Source: CAISIP01 sp038326025
GTDB lineage: Bacteria > Pseudomonadota > Gammaproteobacteria > Burkholderiales > Burkholderiaceae_C
Assembly (NCBI GenBank): GCA_038326025.1
Contig: JBBQJP010000020.1
Coordinates: forward strand, 1 to 64,000
Direction of reading: 5' to 3'
Length of the DNA: 64,000 nucleotides
Positions within the stretch are counted from its first letter, which is position 1; every line of letters begins with the position of its first letter. This document shows, in pieces, positions 7,991 through 19,050 of this stretch. The notes beneath the pieces were generated by a model. That model was not told where the DNA came from. It made no database searches and saw nothing but the letters and a program-made list of their open reading frames with translations. The translations under genes were made by a program, and so were the position numbers.

Positions 7991-8800
7991 TCAGTGCTCC
8001 AGGATCTGGCTCAGGAATTGGCGGGTGCGGTCCGATTGCGGATTGTCGAACAGCTCGCGCGGCGGCGCCTGCTCGATGATGCGTCCGCCGTCCATGAACA
8101 CCACGGAGTCGGCCACCTTCTTCGCAAAACCCATCTCGTGCGTCACGCAGACCATGGTCATGCCCGATTGCGCAAGATCGATGATCACGTCCAGCACCTC
8201 CTTGATCATTTCCGGGTCGAGCGCCGACGTGGGCTCGTCGAACAGCATGATCTTGGGCTCCATGCACAGCGATCGTGCAATCGCCACGCGTTGCTGCTGA
8301 CCGCCGGAGAGCTGGGCCGGGAACTTGTGCGCCTGCTCGGGAATACGCACCCGTTCCAGGTAGGCCATGGCCTTGGCCAGGGCGTCCTTGCGCGAACTGC
8401 CACGGGCCCGGATCTGCGGCAAGGTGCAGTTCTCCAGCACGCTCAGGTGCGGAAACAGGTTGAAGCTCTGGAACACCATGCCGACCTCGCGGCGGATCGC
8501 CGCAATGTGTTCGGTGTCCTCGTTGAGCTCGATACCGTCGACGGTGATCACGCCGCTGTCGTGTTCTTCCAGCCGGTTCACGCAGCGGATCAGCGTCGAC
8601 TTGCCCGAGCCCGACGGACCGCAGATCACGACACGTTCGCCCTGGTGCACGTCGAGGTCGACATCGTGCAGCACATGCACCTGGCCAAACCACTTGTTGA
8701 CGCCGCGCAGGCGGATGATGGCCCCACCCCTGACGGGGGTCTCGGCCTTGACCACCGGAGCAGACGGCGAATTCGAAGGATGCTTTTGTGCTTCGATCAT
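7991..8800 (-). CDS. Amino-acid-type ABC transporter ATPase (GlnQ-like)
   Basis: A 269-residue cytosolic ATPase. Walker A is GPSGSGKST, the Q-loop is VFQSFNLFPHLSVLENC, the ABC signature is LSGGQQQR, Walker B is IMLFDEPTSALDPE, and the H-loop is VCVTHEMGFAKK. It clusters by eye with the polar amino-acid importers. Start 8800 overlaps the upstream permease stop by ATGA. It is the only ATPase visible for three permease genes (3163, 8797, 10634), so it probably energises a two-permease importer and perhaps the one in the facing operon too. The first 30 residues (KHPSNSPSAPVVKAETP) are an unusual low-complexity extension. Confidence 0.95.
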   Translation of the reverse strand: MIEAQKHPSNSPSAPVVKAETPVRGGAIIRLRGVNKWFGQVHVLHDVDLDVHQGERVVICGPSGSGKSTLIRCVNRLEEHDSGVITVDGIELNEDTEHIAAIRREVGMVFQSFNLFPHLSVLENCTLPQIRARGSSRKDALAKAMAYLERVRIPEQAHKFPAQLSGGQQQRVAIARSLCMEPKIMLFDEPTSALDPEMIKEVLDVIIDLAQSGMTMVCVTHEMGFAKKVADSVVFMDGGRIIEQAPPRELFDNPQSDRTRQFLSQILEH

Positions 8801-9756
8801 GAGTGGGCCCTGGCGTGACGGCGCTCCAGCGCGGCAAAAAGCCGGGACAGGCTGAAGCAGATCACGAAATAGACGATGCCGGTGAATACGAACACCTCGA
8901 ACACCCGCTGTGTCGAAACCTGCACATCCTGGGCCATGAAGGTCAGCTCCTGGATCGACACCAGCGACACCAGCGAGGAGTCCTTGATCAACTGGATGAA
9001 CTGCCCAGCCATGGGTGGCAACACATTGCGAAAAGCTTGCGGCAAAACCACGAAGCGGGTGATGTCGGTGCGCGACAGGCCCAGGCTCTTGCCCGCCTCG
9101 ATCTGCGCGCGGGGTACCGACTCGATGCCGGCACGCACGATCTCGGTCACGTACGCACCCGAGAACACCGACAGGCAGATCAGCCCGAGTACGAAGTTGT
9201 CGATCAGGCGCGGTGTTCCGAACAGGATTCCGATCCAGAACTGCGCGTTGGGTGACCACTGCGCGACGGCGTCGCCAATGGTCAGCCGCGGCATGATCTG
9301 GCTGGCAATGAAGTAGACGAACACGAAGACGAACACCACCGGCGGGATGTTGCGGATCAGCATCACGTAGCTGAAGCCGACCATACGCAGGAACAATCGC
9401 CGGCTGGTGCGGCACAGGGCCATCAGGGTGCCGATGATGCCGGCCAGCACGATGCCCCAGATGGCGAGGCGCAGCGTCGTCAGCAGGCCATCGACCAGCA
9501 GGTTGGTGACCCAGCTTCCGCTGGCTTCGTCGTAGCGAATCACGAACGGCCAGATCGAGCTCCAGTTCCAGTGGTAGGCAAAGACCGCATTGGTCTGCCA
9601 GACCAGGTAACCCACGAACCCGGCCACGGCCATCAGCAGCACCAGGTCGATCGGGCCCCAGCGCGACCGCCGGCGACGCGTTGACGGGCGCACCGACGAT
9701 GCGGCCGGTGCCGGCGTGCCGACAGGCACGGCCACCTGCGGTGCGCTGGCGCTCAT
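8797..9756 (-). CDS. Amino-acid-type ABC transporter permease
   Basis: A 319-residue inner-membrane permease. After a basic, Pro/Ala-rich N-terminal tail (STRRRRSRWGP) come a first membrane helix, a periplasmic segment, and then the permease core with the EAA loop EAGKSLGLSRTDITRFVVLPQAFRNVLPP. The long first periplasmic segment (YHWNWSSIWPFVIRYD) and the size suggest the AapQ/GltJ-like partner of a two-permease amino-acid importer, together with the permease at 10634. Translation is coupled to the ATPase gene, and the binding-protein gene lies three bases upstream. Confidence 0.93.
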   Translation of the reverse strand: MSASAPQVAVPVGTPAPAASSVRPSTRRRRSRWGPIDLVLLMAVAGFVGYLVWQTNAVFAYHWNWSSIWPFVIRYDEASGSWVTNLLVDGLLTTLRLAIWGIVLAGIIGTLMALCRTSRRLFLRMVGFSYVMLIRNIPPVVFVFVFVYFIASQIMPRLTIGDAVAQWSPNAQFWIGILFGTPRLIDNFVLGLICLSVFSGAYVTEIVRAGIESVPRAQIEAGKSLGLSRTDITRFVVLPQAFRNVLPPMAGQFIQLIKDSSLVSLVSIQELTFMAQDVQVSTQRVFEVFVFTGIVYFVICFSLSRLFAALERRHARAHS

Positions 9757-9759
9757 GAC

Positions 9760-10569
9760 TTATTCAGGTACCTGACCTGCCCAGTCCTGGGTCCTGAACC
9801 AATAGGTGTGGCGCTCCTTGAGCCAGTCCTTGTTCTTGCCGACCCACTCATTGAACACGACAAGCGTATTGGCATTGCCCTTGCGCAGTCCGAAGCCCTC
9901 GACTGAAGTCGTCAGGTTGTCGGGTGTCGGCTTGAACAGCTTGTCCTTGTTCTTGAGCATGAAGAATGTCGGCTTGGGTTCGCTGGATATGACCAGGTGC
10001 GCCTTGCCGTTGATGACTTCCTGGAACGCGATTGCGTCGTCATCGAACTGGCGCAGGTTGGCCTTTGGGAACTTCTCCTCAAGCACTTTGCAACCCAAAA
10101 CGCCGCGGCGGCAGGTCAGCGTGATGTTGCTGTTGTTGTAGTCGTCCGGCCACTTGAGCTTGGAGGCCAGTGCCGTCGATGCCACCACACCCTGACCCGA
10201 GTTGGAGTAGGGGGTCGTGAAGTCGATCTGTTCCTGGCGTGCCGGCGTCACCGACATACCGCCGATGATCACGTCGAATTTCTTCGCGATAAGCGATGGG
10301 ATGATGCCGTCCCAGGCAGTCGGAATCAGTTCGAGCTGCACGCCCATGTCCTTGGCCAGCTTGTTGGCCACGTCGATCTCGAAGCCGACCCACTGGCCCT
10401 GCTTGTCGCGCATGGCCCAGGGTACGAAACTGGAGAAGCCGACTTGCAGCTTGCCGCGGCTCTTGATCGTGTCGATCATGTTTTCCTGCTGCGCTGCAGC
10501 GGGTGTGATTAAAGTCAGCGAAGCCAGCGCCATCGCGCCGATGCCGAGCAGGCGGGTGAATGTCTTCAT
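9760..10569 (-). CDS. Periplasmic amino-acid-type binding protein (SBP family 3)
   Basis: The protein has 269 residues with a signal peptide (MKTFTRLLGIGAMALAS... ending PAAAQ). The mature protein shows SRGKLQVGFSSFVPWA, GFEIDVANKLAKDMGV, FDVIIGGMSVTPARQEQIDFTTPY and a Cys pair in LTCRRGVLGCKVLEEKFP that may form a disulfide. It should capture an amino acid or analogue and deliver it to the flanking permeases. The start at 10569 has the ribosome site AGGAGAAATT directly upstream. It is only distantly similar to the binding protein at 2387, so the two systems may take up different parts of one substrate family. Confidence 0.93.
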   Translation of the reverse strand: MKTFTRLLGIGAMALASLTLITPAAAQQENMIDTIKSRGKLQVGFSSFVPWAMRDKQGQWVGFEIDVANKLAKDMGVQLELIPTAWDGIIPSLIAKKFDVIIGGMSVTPARQEQIDFTTPYSNSGQGVVASTALASKLKWPDDYNNSNITLTCRRGVLGCKVLEEKFPKANLRQFDDDAIAFQEVINGKAHLVISSEPKPTFFMLKNKDKLFKPTPDNLTTSVEGFGLRKGNANTLVVFNEWVGKNKDWLKERHTYWFRTQDWAGQVPE

Positions 10570-10633
10570 CAATTTCTCCTGGGGTTGGGAAAGCAATACA
10601 CGGGTCACATAGGGGCCAGGGCGCGCAGGTGCA

Positions 10634-11446
10634 CTACGGCCTTCGATAGCGTTGCTCGAGCCAGCTGACGAACAGCGACAGCGTGATCGTGATCACCAGG
10701 TACATCGCGGCGGTCGTCAGCCAGATCTCGAATGCCATGAAGGTGTCGGAAATCACGGTACGCGCTTCCGTGGTGAGATCGTACACCGCGATCACGCTGA
10801 CGATGGCCGAATGCTTGACCAGGTTCACCAACGCCCCGCCCAGCGGTGGCAGCATTAGCGGGACGGCCTGCGGAAGGATGATGTCGCGGTACAGATCGAA
10901 CTGCGACATGCCCAGGCTCATGCCCGCCTCGCGTTGGCCCTTGCGCACCGCATTGATGCCGCCACGCACGATTTCGGCGACGAAGGCGCCTTCATACAGT
11001 GCCAGGCACAGAATGCCTGCCCATTCACGGGGAATGTCCAGGATCGCGGCAATGATGAAATAGGTGATCAGCATCTGCACCAGGATGGGCGTGTTGCGGA
11101 TCAGTTCGATATATACCCATGCCAGCGCCGGGCCGACCACAGAGCGCGATTGCCGCAACAGGGCTGCCAGCAGACCGATGGCCAGTGCCAGCAGGCCCGC
11201 CTTCCAGGTGATGTCGAGGGTCACGACAAGCCCCTTGGTCAGCGGGCCCCAGATCAGTTCGCCGTCGATGACGCGATACAGGTAACCCGGAACCTTGTCC
11301 CATTTCCACTGGTATCCCATGCTTTGAGCACCTTGCACGATGAAGACAAGCAGCAGGCCGAACAACACCAGGAATTGCAGTGCCTCGAACCAGGGGCGTC
11401 GATGCCAGACTATGGAGCGCGGAGGAGGTGGATGTCTGGTCTGCAT
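10634..11446 (-). CDS. Amino-acid-type ABC transporter permease
   Basis: A 270-residue inner-membrane permease. Residues 20-40 form the first helix, followed by a periplasmic stretch (YQWKWDKVPGYLYRVIDGELIWGPL) and the core helices. The ATPase-docking loop is REAGMSLGMSQFDLYRDIILPQAVPLMLPPLGG. With the permease at 8797, which has the same build, it probably forms the heterodimeric channel. The gene follows the 2OG oxygenase gene by about 33 bases and precedes the binding-protein gene by about 64, consistent with one operon. Confidence 0.93.
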   Translation of the reverse strand: MQTRHPPPPRSIVWHRRPWFEALQFLVLFGLLLVFIVQGAQSMGYQWKWDKVPGYLYRVIDGELIWGPLTKGLVVTLDITWKAGLLALAIGLLAALLRQSRSVVGPALAWVYIELIRNTPILVQMLITYFIIAAILDIPREWAGILCLALYEGAFVAEIVRGGINAVRKGQREAGMSLGMSQFDLYRDIILPQAVPLMLPPLGGALVNLVKHSAIVSVIAVYDLTTEARTVISDTFMAFEIWLTTAAMYLVITITLSLFVSWLEQRYRRP

Positions 11447-11479
11447 GGGTCTGCTCGAGGATGGCGGCGCTGGATCGAC

Positions 11480-12484
11480 TCAGGTCGTTGGCACCATTGT
11501 TGGTGCCAGGTCGGAGCGGTAGGCGAAAGACTTGCCGAAACGCCACTGCAGGTAATCGCCACAACGGATCGGGACATCGGTGGCGGTGCCGTCTGGCACG
11601 ACCTGCCGCGGATCGACGAGTGTTTGTGGATCCGGGTCAAAGGCGAACACCAGCGACAGGCGCTCGCGCCCTGAACTGTTGACAACCCGATGCGGCGTCG
11701 AGCGATAGACATGTCCGGTCCAGCGCGCCAGCAGGTCGCCGACGTTGACCACCAGCGTGTCCGGAATCGGCGGCGCGTCTCGCCATTGGCCGCCGGCGTC
11801 CTGCACCTGCAAGCCGCCGATGTGGTCCTGGCACAGGATGGTCAACATGCCGAAATCGGTGTGCGGAGCCACGCCATAACGGGTTCCATTGAAGCCGGTG
11901 GATTGTGGCGGGTAGTAGACGAAGGCGGCACGGCTGAGTGGACGGGTTGCGGTTTGCAGGAAGAAGCCGGGCGCGAGGCCCAGTCCGAGAGCAAAACCTT
12001 CGAGCAAGTGCCGTGCCAGTCGGTCGGCCTGATCTGCGAAAGCAAGCGCCACCGTTCGCAGTTCCGGTATCGCGGCCGGCCAGCGGTTAGCGCCCCGCAA
12101 GGCATGGTCTTGCGGCACCTGGCCGAGCGCATCCTCGTGGCCCCAGATGAAGCTTTCCTTGAGGTCGGGCTGTTCCTGGCGCTGCATGCGTGCCGCGCCC
12201 ATCGCCAAGAAACCGCGGTGCCTGTCGGAAATGCCCAGCGCCTGTTTCTGGCCGGGCGACTGACGGAAAAAATCCAGCGCCAGCGCGCGCGACCGGGTGA
12301 GCAGCGCAGCGTCCATGCCGTGGTTGCGCACATACAGAAAGCCCACCTCATGGCTGGCCCGGTACAGGGCCGCGGCAACCCGCTGTGGATCGGATCCGTC
12401 GCGCAGCGGACCCAGGTCGACCACAGGCACCAGGCCGGCTTGCGCAGGCGCAGGGACGGGCGGGTCCGTGTCGTGGGACATCAT
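11480..12484 (-). CDS. 2-oxoglutarate/Fe(II) dioxygenase, isopenicillin-N-synthase-like
   Basis: A 334-residue oxygenase, first gene of the minus-strand operon. The N-terminal DIOX_N part (VPVVDLGPLRDG, EVGFLYVRNHGMD) is followed by the double-stranded beta-helix with the iron ligands HTDFG (His, Asp) and STPHRVVN (distal His), and the cosubstrate motif RERLS (Arg-x-Ser) about ten residues later. Bacterial relatives oxidise amino acids, pyrimidines or amines, or form ethylene. Being in one transcription unit with an amino-acid-type importer and a Rieske oxygenase, it likely acts on the imported compound or its breakdown product. Start 12484 is the first of two adjacent ATG codons. Confidence 0.92.
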   Translation of the reverse strand: MMSHDTDPPVPAPAQAGLVPVVDLGPLRDGSDPQRVAAALYRASHEVGFLYVRNHGMDAALLTRSRALALDFFRQSPGQKQALGISDRHRGFLAMGAARMQRQEQPDLKESFIWGHEDALGQVPQDHALRGANRWPAAIPELRTVALAFADQADRLARHLLEGFALGLGLAPGFFLQTATRPLSRAAFVYYPPQSTGFNGTRYGVAPHTDFGMLTILCQDHIGGLQVQDAGGQWRDAPPIPDTLVVNVGDLLARWTGHVYRSTPHRVVNSSGRERLSLVFAFDPDPQTLVDPRQVVPDGTATDVPIRCGDYLQWRFGKSFAYRSDLAPTMVPTT

Positions 12485-12514
12485 GTCCGGCGGAAAATGT
12501 GCATCGTGAAAATC

Positions 12515-12552
12515 AGTATAAACACGCCGCCGGATCTTATCTAGACAAGATT
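12515..12552. promoter_or_regulatory. Operator-like palindrome and -10 element in the divergent intergenic region
   Basis: GATCTTAT-CTAG-ACAAGATT (12533-12552) is an imperfect palindrome centred on CTAG, of the form bound by GntR-family regulators. It resembles the element at 2354-2367. On the minus strand TATACT at 12515-12520 is a candidate -10 box for the 2OG oxygenase operon, about 30 bases upstream of its start; no convincing -35 at 17 bases was found, and the palindrome covers the place where one would lie. The rest of this 243-base gap carries no other clear signal for the plus-strand gene. Confidence 0.45.
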
Positions 12553-12727
12553 AGTCATGTTTGGCTGTGGCCTCGCCAGACAGGGGCGCCTTGGCGCTTG
12601 CTCCGCTTGACACAGGCCGCGCTGCGTCGCCGGCGACGCGGTCCTAGAATGTGGTGCAGCGGATACGGATGCCGAGCCGGTGTCCTTGTCACTTGCCGTG
12701 CGAGCCGACCCGCCTATTGGAGACACC

Positions 12728-13783
12728 ATGTTCGACACCACCATCGCCGGCAGCCTGCCCAAACCCGCCTGGCTGGCCGAGACGCAGAAGCTCTGGCCGC
12801 AGTGGAAATCCTCCGGCGATGAACTGCTGCAGGCCAAGGCCGATGCCACGTTGCTGTGGATCAAGGCGCAGGAAGACGCGGGGCTGGACATCATCGGCGA
12901 CGGCGAGCAGGCGCGCCAGCATTTCGTGCACGGATTCGTCGAGCATGTCAGCGGCATCGATTTCGAGCACAAGGTACCGATGGGCATCCGCAACAACCGC
13001 TACGAGGCAATGGTGCCGCAAGTGGTGGCTGCGATCGGCCTGGCGGCGCGGGTGCATGCCTTCGAGGCCCGGCTGCTGCGCGCGCACACGGCGCGCCGCA
13101 TCAAGTTCACCTTGCCCGGTCCGATGACCATCGTCGATACCGTGGCTGATCGCTTCTATGGCAGCCGGCGTGATCTGGCCATGGCTTTTGCCGAACTGTT
13201 GAATCAGGAAGCGCTGGCGCTGCGCGACGATGGCGTCGACATCATCCAGTTCGACGAACCGGCGTTCAACGTCTACATGCAGGACGCAGCAGACTGGGGC
13301 GTGCAGGCGCTCGAACGGGCGACACAGGGCCTGGCACGTGCTGCGTCGCCGGGGCTGCGGGCCTGTACCACGGCGGTCCATATCTGCTACGGCTACGGCA
13401 TCAAGGCCAATACCGACTGGAAGCAGACGCTGGGCGAACAGTGGCGCCAATACGAGCAGGTGTTCCCGGCGCTGGCAGCGAGCAGCATCGGTCAGGTCAG
13501 CCTGGAGTGTTACCACTCGCATGTGCCGATGGAATTGATGGCGCTGCTGGACGGCAAGGATGTGATGGTCGGCGTGATAGACGTGGCCAGCGACGTGATC
13601 GAGACGCCCGAGCAGGTGGCCGAGACGATAGGACGGGCCCTGCAGTATGTGCCGGCGCGGCGCCTGTTTCCCTGTACCAACTGCGGCCTCGCGCCAATGG
13701 CGCGTGACGTCGCGATGCGCAAACTGCAGGCCCTGGGGCTGGGCGCGGCGCTGGCGCGCGAACGGTTTGGCGTCGCACAGTGA
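12728..13783 (+). CDS. MetE-like methionine synthase catalytic-domain protein (MesD-like)
   Basis: A 351-residue protein equal to the C-terminal zinc barrel of MetE without its N-terminal half. Zinc ligands are all present: His and Cys in AVHICYGYGIK, Glu in SLECYHSHVP, and Cys in FPCTNCGLAPM. QFDEPAFNVYM and IKFTLPGPMTIVDT are the substrate-side motifs. The sequence closely recalls from memory the MesD group of folate-independent core methionine synthases, which is reported to need oxygen and the partner MesX (DUF1852). No MesX-like gene is in the window, but two oxygenase genes are. It could make methionine or demethylate a pathway intermediate. An in-frame ATG at 12680 is possible; 12728 has GGAGACACC before it. 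Confidence 0.85.
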   Translation: MFDTTIAGSLPKPAWLAETQKLWPQWKSSGDELLQAKADATLLWIKAQEDAGLDIIGDGEQARQHFVHGFVEHVSGIDFEHKVPMGIRNNRYEAMVPQVVAAIGLAARVHAFEARLLRAHTARRIKFTLPGPMTIVDTVADRFYGSRRDLAMAFAELLNQEALALRDDGVDIIQFDEPAFNVYMQDAADWGVQALERATQGLARAASPGLRACTTAVHICYGYGIKANTDWKQTLGEQWRQYEQVFPALAASSIGQVSLECYHSHVPMELMALLDGKDVMVGVIDVASDVIETPEQVAETIGRALQYVPARRLFPCTNCGLAPMARDVAMRKLQALGLGAALARERFGVAQ

Positions 13784-13816
13784 GTCACACGCCAAACCAA
13801 ACCCGAGACAGGCCCG

Positions 13817-14659
13817 TTGGCTGACGATCCCACTCCCTGGAGTGTTGACCTGATCTGGTCGCTCGCAGCCGGTGGGGCGGATGCGCCGGGTGAACTGTGG
13901 GCCGGTTGCATACCGGCCGGGCTGTTCCACTCGCGTGACGCGGGCGACAGCTGGCAGTTGGTCAGCGCCTTGTGGGAAGTGCCCACGCGCAAGTCCTGGA
14001 TGGGTGGAGTTTACGACCATGCCGGCATCCATTCCGTGCGGGTCGACCCGCGCCATGCGCGCCATCTGACAGTCGCCATTTCCTGCGGGGGCGTCTGGCA
14101 GCCGCACGATCGGGGTGACAGCTGGCAACTCACTTGACAGGGCATGCGTTCAGACTATGTGCCTGCGGAGATCGCCGACGACGGCAACATTCAGGACCCG
14201 CATTGTCTGGTGCAGTGCGCGTCCGATCCGGACGTTCTGTGGGTGCAACACCATGGCGGCATCTATCGCTCTGAAGATGGTGGTCAGCAATGGCTGGCGA
14301 TACCCGACCCGCAGCCGTCGGGCTTCGGATTCGCCGTGGCCGGTGATCCGAAAAATGCGCAGCGGGCCTGGTTTGTTCCGGCGCAGGCCGATGCGGTGCG
14401 CTTCCCGGTAGGCGGGTGTATGCAGGTCACACTCACCGACGACGGTGGCCGGAGTTTTCGCAGTTTTGGCGCGGGTTTGCCCGATCGCCATGCCTACCAA
14501 CTGGTCTACCGCCATGCGCTGGACGTCGATGCCAGCGGGCGCAAGCTGGTGATGGCCTCGACCACCGGCGGCCTGTGGACCAGCCAGGACGCCGGAGAAA
14601 ACTGGCAGGTGGTTTCGCGCGACCTGCCGCCGGTGGCAGCGGTGCGCTTCGTGCCCTGA
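13817..14659 (+). pseudogene. Decayed BNR/sialidase-fold repeat protein (truncated, internal stop)
   Basis: Two open stretches in the same frame, 13817-14137 and 14138-14659, are separated only by a TGA at 14135-14137. Together they read as one beta-propeller protein with Asp-box type repeats (SRDAGDSW, DRGDSWQL, SEDGGQQW, TDDGGRSF, SQDAGENW). The family (WD40/BNR 'glycosyl hydrolase', about 350-380 residues) normally has about 90 more residues at the N-terminus; here the sequence begins at WSVDLIWSLAAGG, just 33 bases after the MesD-like stop, so the front was lost. Truncation and an in-frame stop together point to a pseudogene. Stop-codon read-through is much less likely because the start is also missing. 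Confidence 0.8.
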
Positions 14660-14740
14660 TGACTGCGTTGTCCAGGCGCCGCGCAGCACGCGGTCCGGTG
14701 GCGCGCATTCAACGCGCCGGTCGTGCCGAGGCTGCCGCGC

Positions 14741-16515
14741 TTATCCCTGCGCCCGCAGCAAAGCCACAAACTGCTCCGCCGGTACCGGCTTGCTGTACAG
14801 AAAACCCTGGTACTTGTCGCAGCCGAGTTCACGCATGCAGCCCAGCTGCGCGTCGGTTTCCACACCTTCGGCAATCACCGACATGCCCAGGCTTTGGCCC
14901 AGGTCGATGATGGCGCGCACGATGGCGACGTCTGAAGTGGTGCCGGGCAGGTCCATGATGAAGGATCGGTCGATCTTGAGTTCGTCGATCGGAAAACTCT
15001 TGAGGTAGCTGAGCGACGAATAACCGGTGCCGAAGTCGTCGATCGACAAGGACACGCCGAGCTGCTTGAGTGCTTGCATCTGGCCCAGGCTGTCGTCGAC
15101 CTTGTCCATCAGCATGCTTTCGGTGAGTTCCACCACCAGTTGCCGGGCTGACAGGCCCGAACTGTCCAACTCAAAACGTATGGCCTCACCCAGGTCGCCG
15201 GCGAGAAACTGCGGCTTGGCTACGTTGACAGCGATCTGCAGTTCACCCCATCCGTCGCGGGTCCACCCAGCCACATCGTGGCAGGCGGTTTGCAGAACCC
15301 AGCGGCCAATGCTGTGGATCAGGCCGAGTTCTTCCGCCAGCGTGATGAAATGCAGTGGCGGCACCAACCCGTGTTCCGGGTGTTGCCAGCGCACCAGGGC
15401 TTCGGCGCCGATGATGCGGTTGCTGATCACGTCCAGCTTGGGCTGGTAGTGCAGCCGCAGTTCGCCGCGCTGGACCGCCCCGCGCAGTTGCGAGCCCAGT
15501 GCCAGCCGTTCGAACGAACGCGCGTTGAGTTCGGCGGACGCGAACTTGTAACGCATATGGACCTGGCCGGCGGCATGGGTCGCCGCCAGTTCGGCGCCCT
15601 TGCGCAGGATTTCAGCCGAGTCACCGTCGGTGGGACAGATCGCGATCCCGATCGATGCGGTAGGTCCGATCTCATGCATGCCAACAGGCACAGGCTTGCA
15701 GAGTTGGGCCAACAGTTCCTTGGTGGTGGATTCGACCAAGTCGACATTGGACATGCCCTCCAGAATGAAGCCGAACGCGATGGTCCCCAATCGCGCGATC
15801 CGTGGTCCTGTCTCGGAGCCGCCGGCAATCGCGGGCAGTGCAAGCTCTTGCGCAAACCGACCGAGCCTTTGGCTCATGGTCCGGGCCAGGTCGTCGGCCG
15901 CTGCCTGCCCGGCGGACTCGCGCAATTGTCGGCATTCGGGAACCTGGATATGCAGTACGGCCACGAGACCCCCGACAAGTGCATGGCGCCCAAGTACTTC
16001 GGTGAGGGTGCCATCGAACAAGCGCCGCGTCGGCAGACCCGTGACGGCATCGTAGTTGATCATGCGGGCGTGGTACTGATGGAAGGCGAGCGTATTGCGC
16101 AGGCGCAGCACGAGTTCACTTTCGTCGACCGGTTTGGACAGGAAGTCGGTCACGCCCAATTGCAACGCGCGCAATTTCGAATCGGCGCCGGTGGACGCCG
16201 TGAGCACGATGACCGGTGTATAGCGCAGCTTGCGGTCGCCCCGGATCTGCTCGAGCAATTCGAAGCCCGACAGATGCGGCATCATCAAATCGAGCAGCAA
16301 TACGCTGGGCTGCTCCTGCCGCAGCAGGGCCAGTGCCTGACGCGGATCATTGGTGACCACGAATTGGCTGTACCCCTCGTCCTCGAGATAGGCCTGGATC
16401 AGGTCCGTCATCAAGGGTTCGTCGTCGACCATCATCACCTTGGCATTGAGCAAAGGCGATTTCTGTGTTGTTTCCTCCAGACCCCACGGCTGTGTGTCCG
16501 CCCAGATGTCGTCTT

Positions 16516-16519
<4 letters not shown>
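14741..16519 (-). CDS. Response regulator with degenerate GGDEF and intact EAL domain
   Basis: A 592-residue cytosolic protein. Residues about 26-145 form a receiver (MMVDDEPLMTD, phospho-acceptor in LLLDLMMPHLSG, switch Lys in DFLSKPVDE). Residues about 155-325 look like GGDEF, but the signature position reads RIARLGTIAFGFIL, so no cyclase activity is expected. Residues about 340-585 are EAL with all the catalytic positions visible: EALVRW, NVAKPQF, ELTESML, SIDDFGTGYSSLSYLK, ELKIDRSF, IAEGVET, KYQGF. It should hydrolyse c-di-GMP under control of phosphorylation. The start overlaps the histidine kinase stop by ATGA, so the kinase is the obvious partner. It is the last gene of the giant-protein operon. 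Confidence 0.95.

Positions 16520-19046
<2,527 letters not shown>

Positions 19047-19050
<4 letters not shown>

Noticed and set aside
12607..12656. Promoter TTGACA ... TAGAAT for the MesD-like gene
   Set aside because: Both hexamers look good but are 32 bases apart, far from the 16-19 needed.
14135..14137. In-frame TGA in the BNR gene as selenocysteine or programmed read-through
   Set aside because: The gene also lacks its N-terminus and no SECIS-like hairpin was noticed; decay is simpler.
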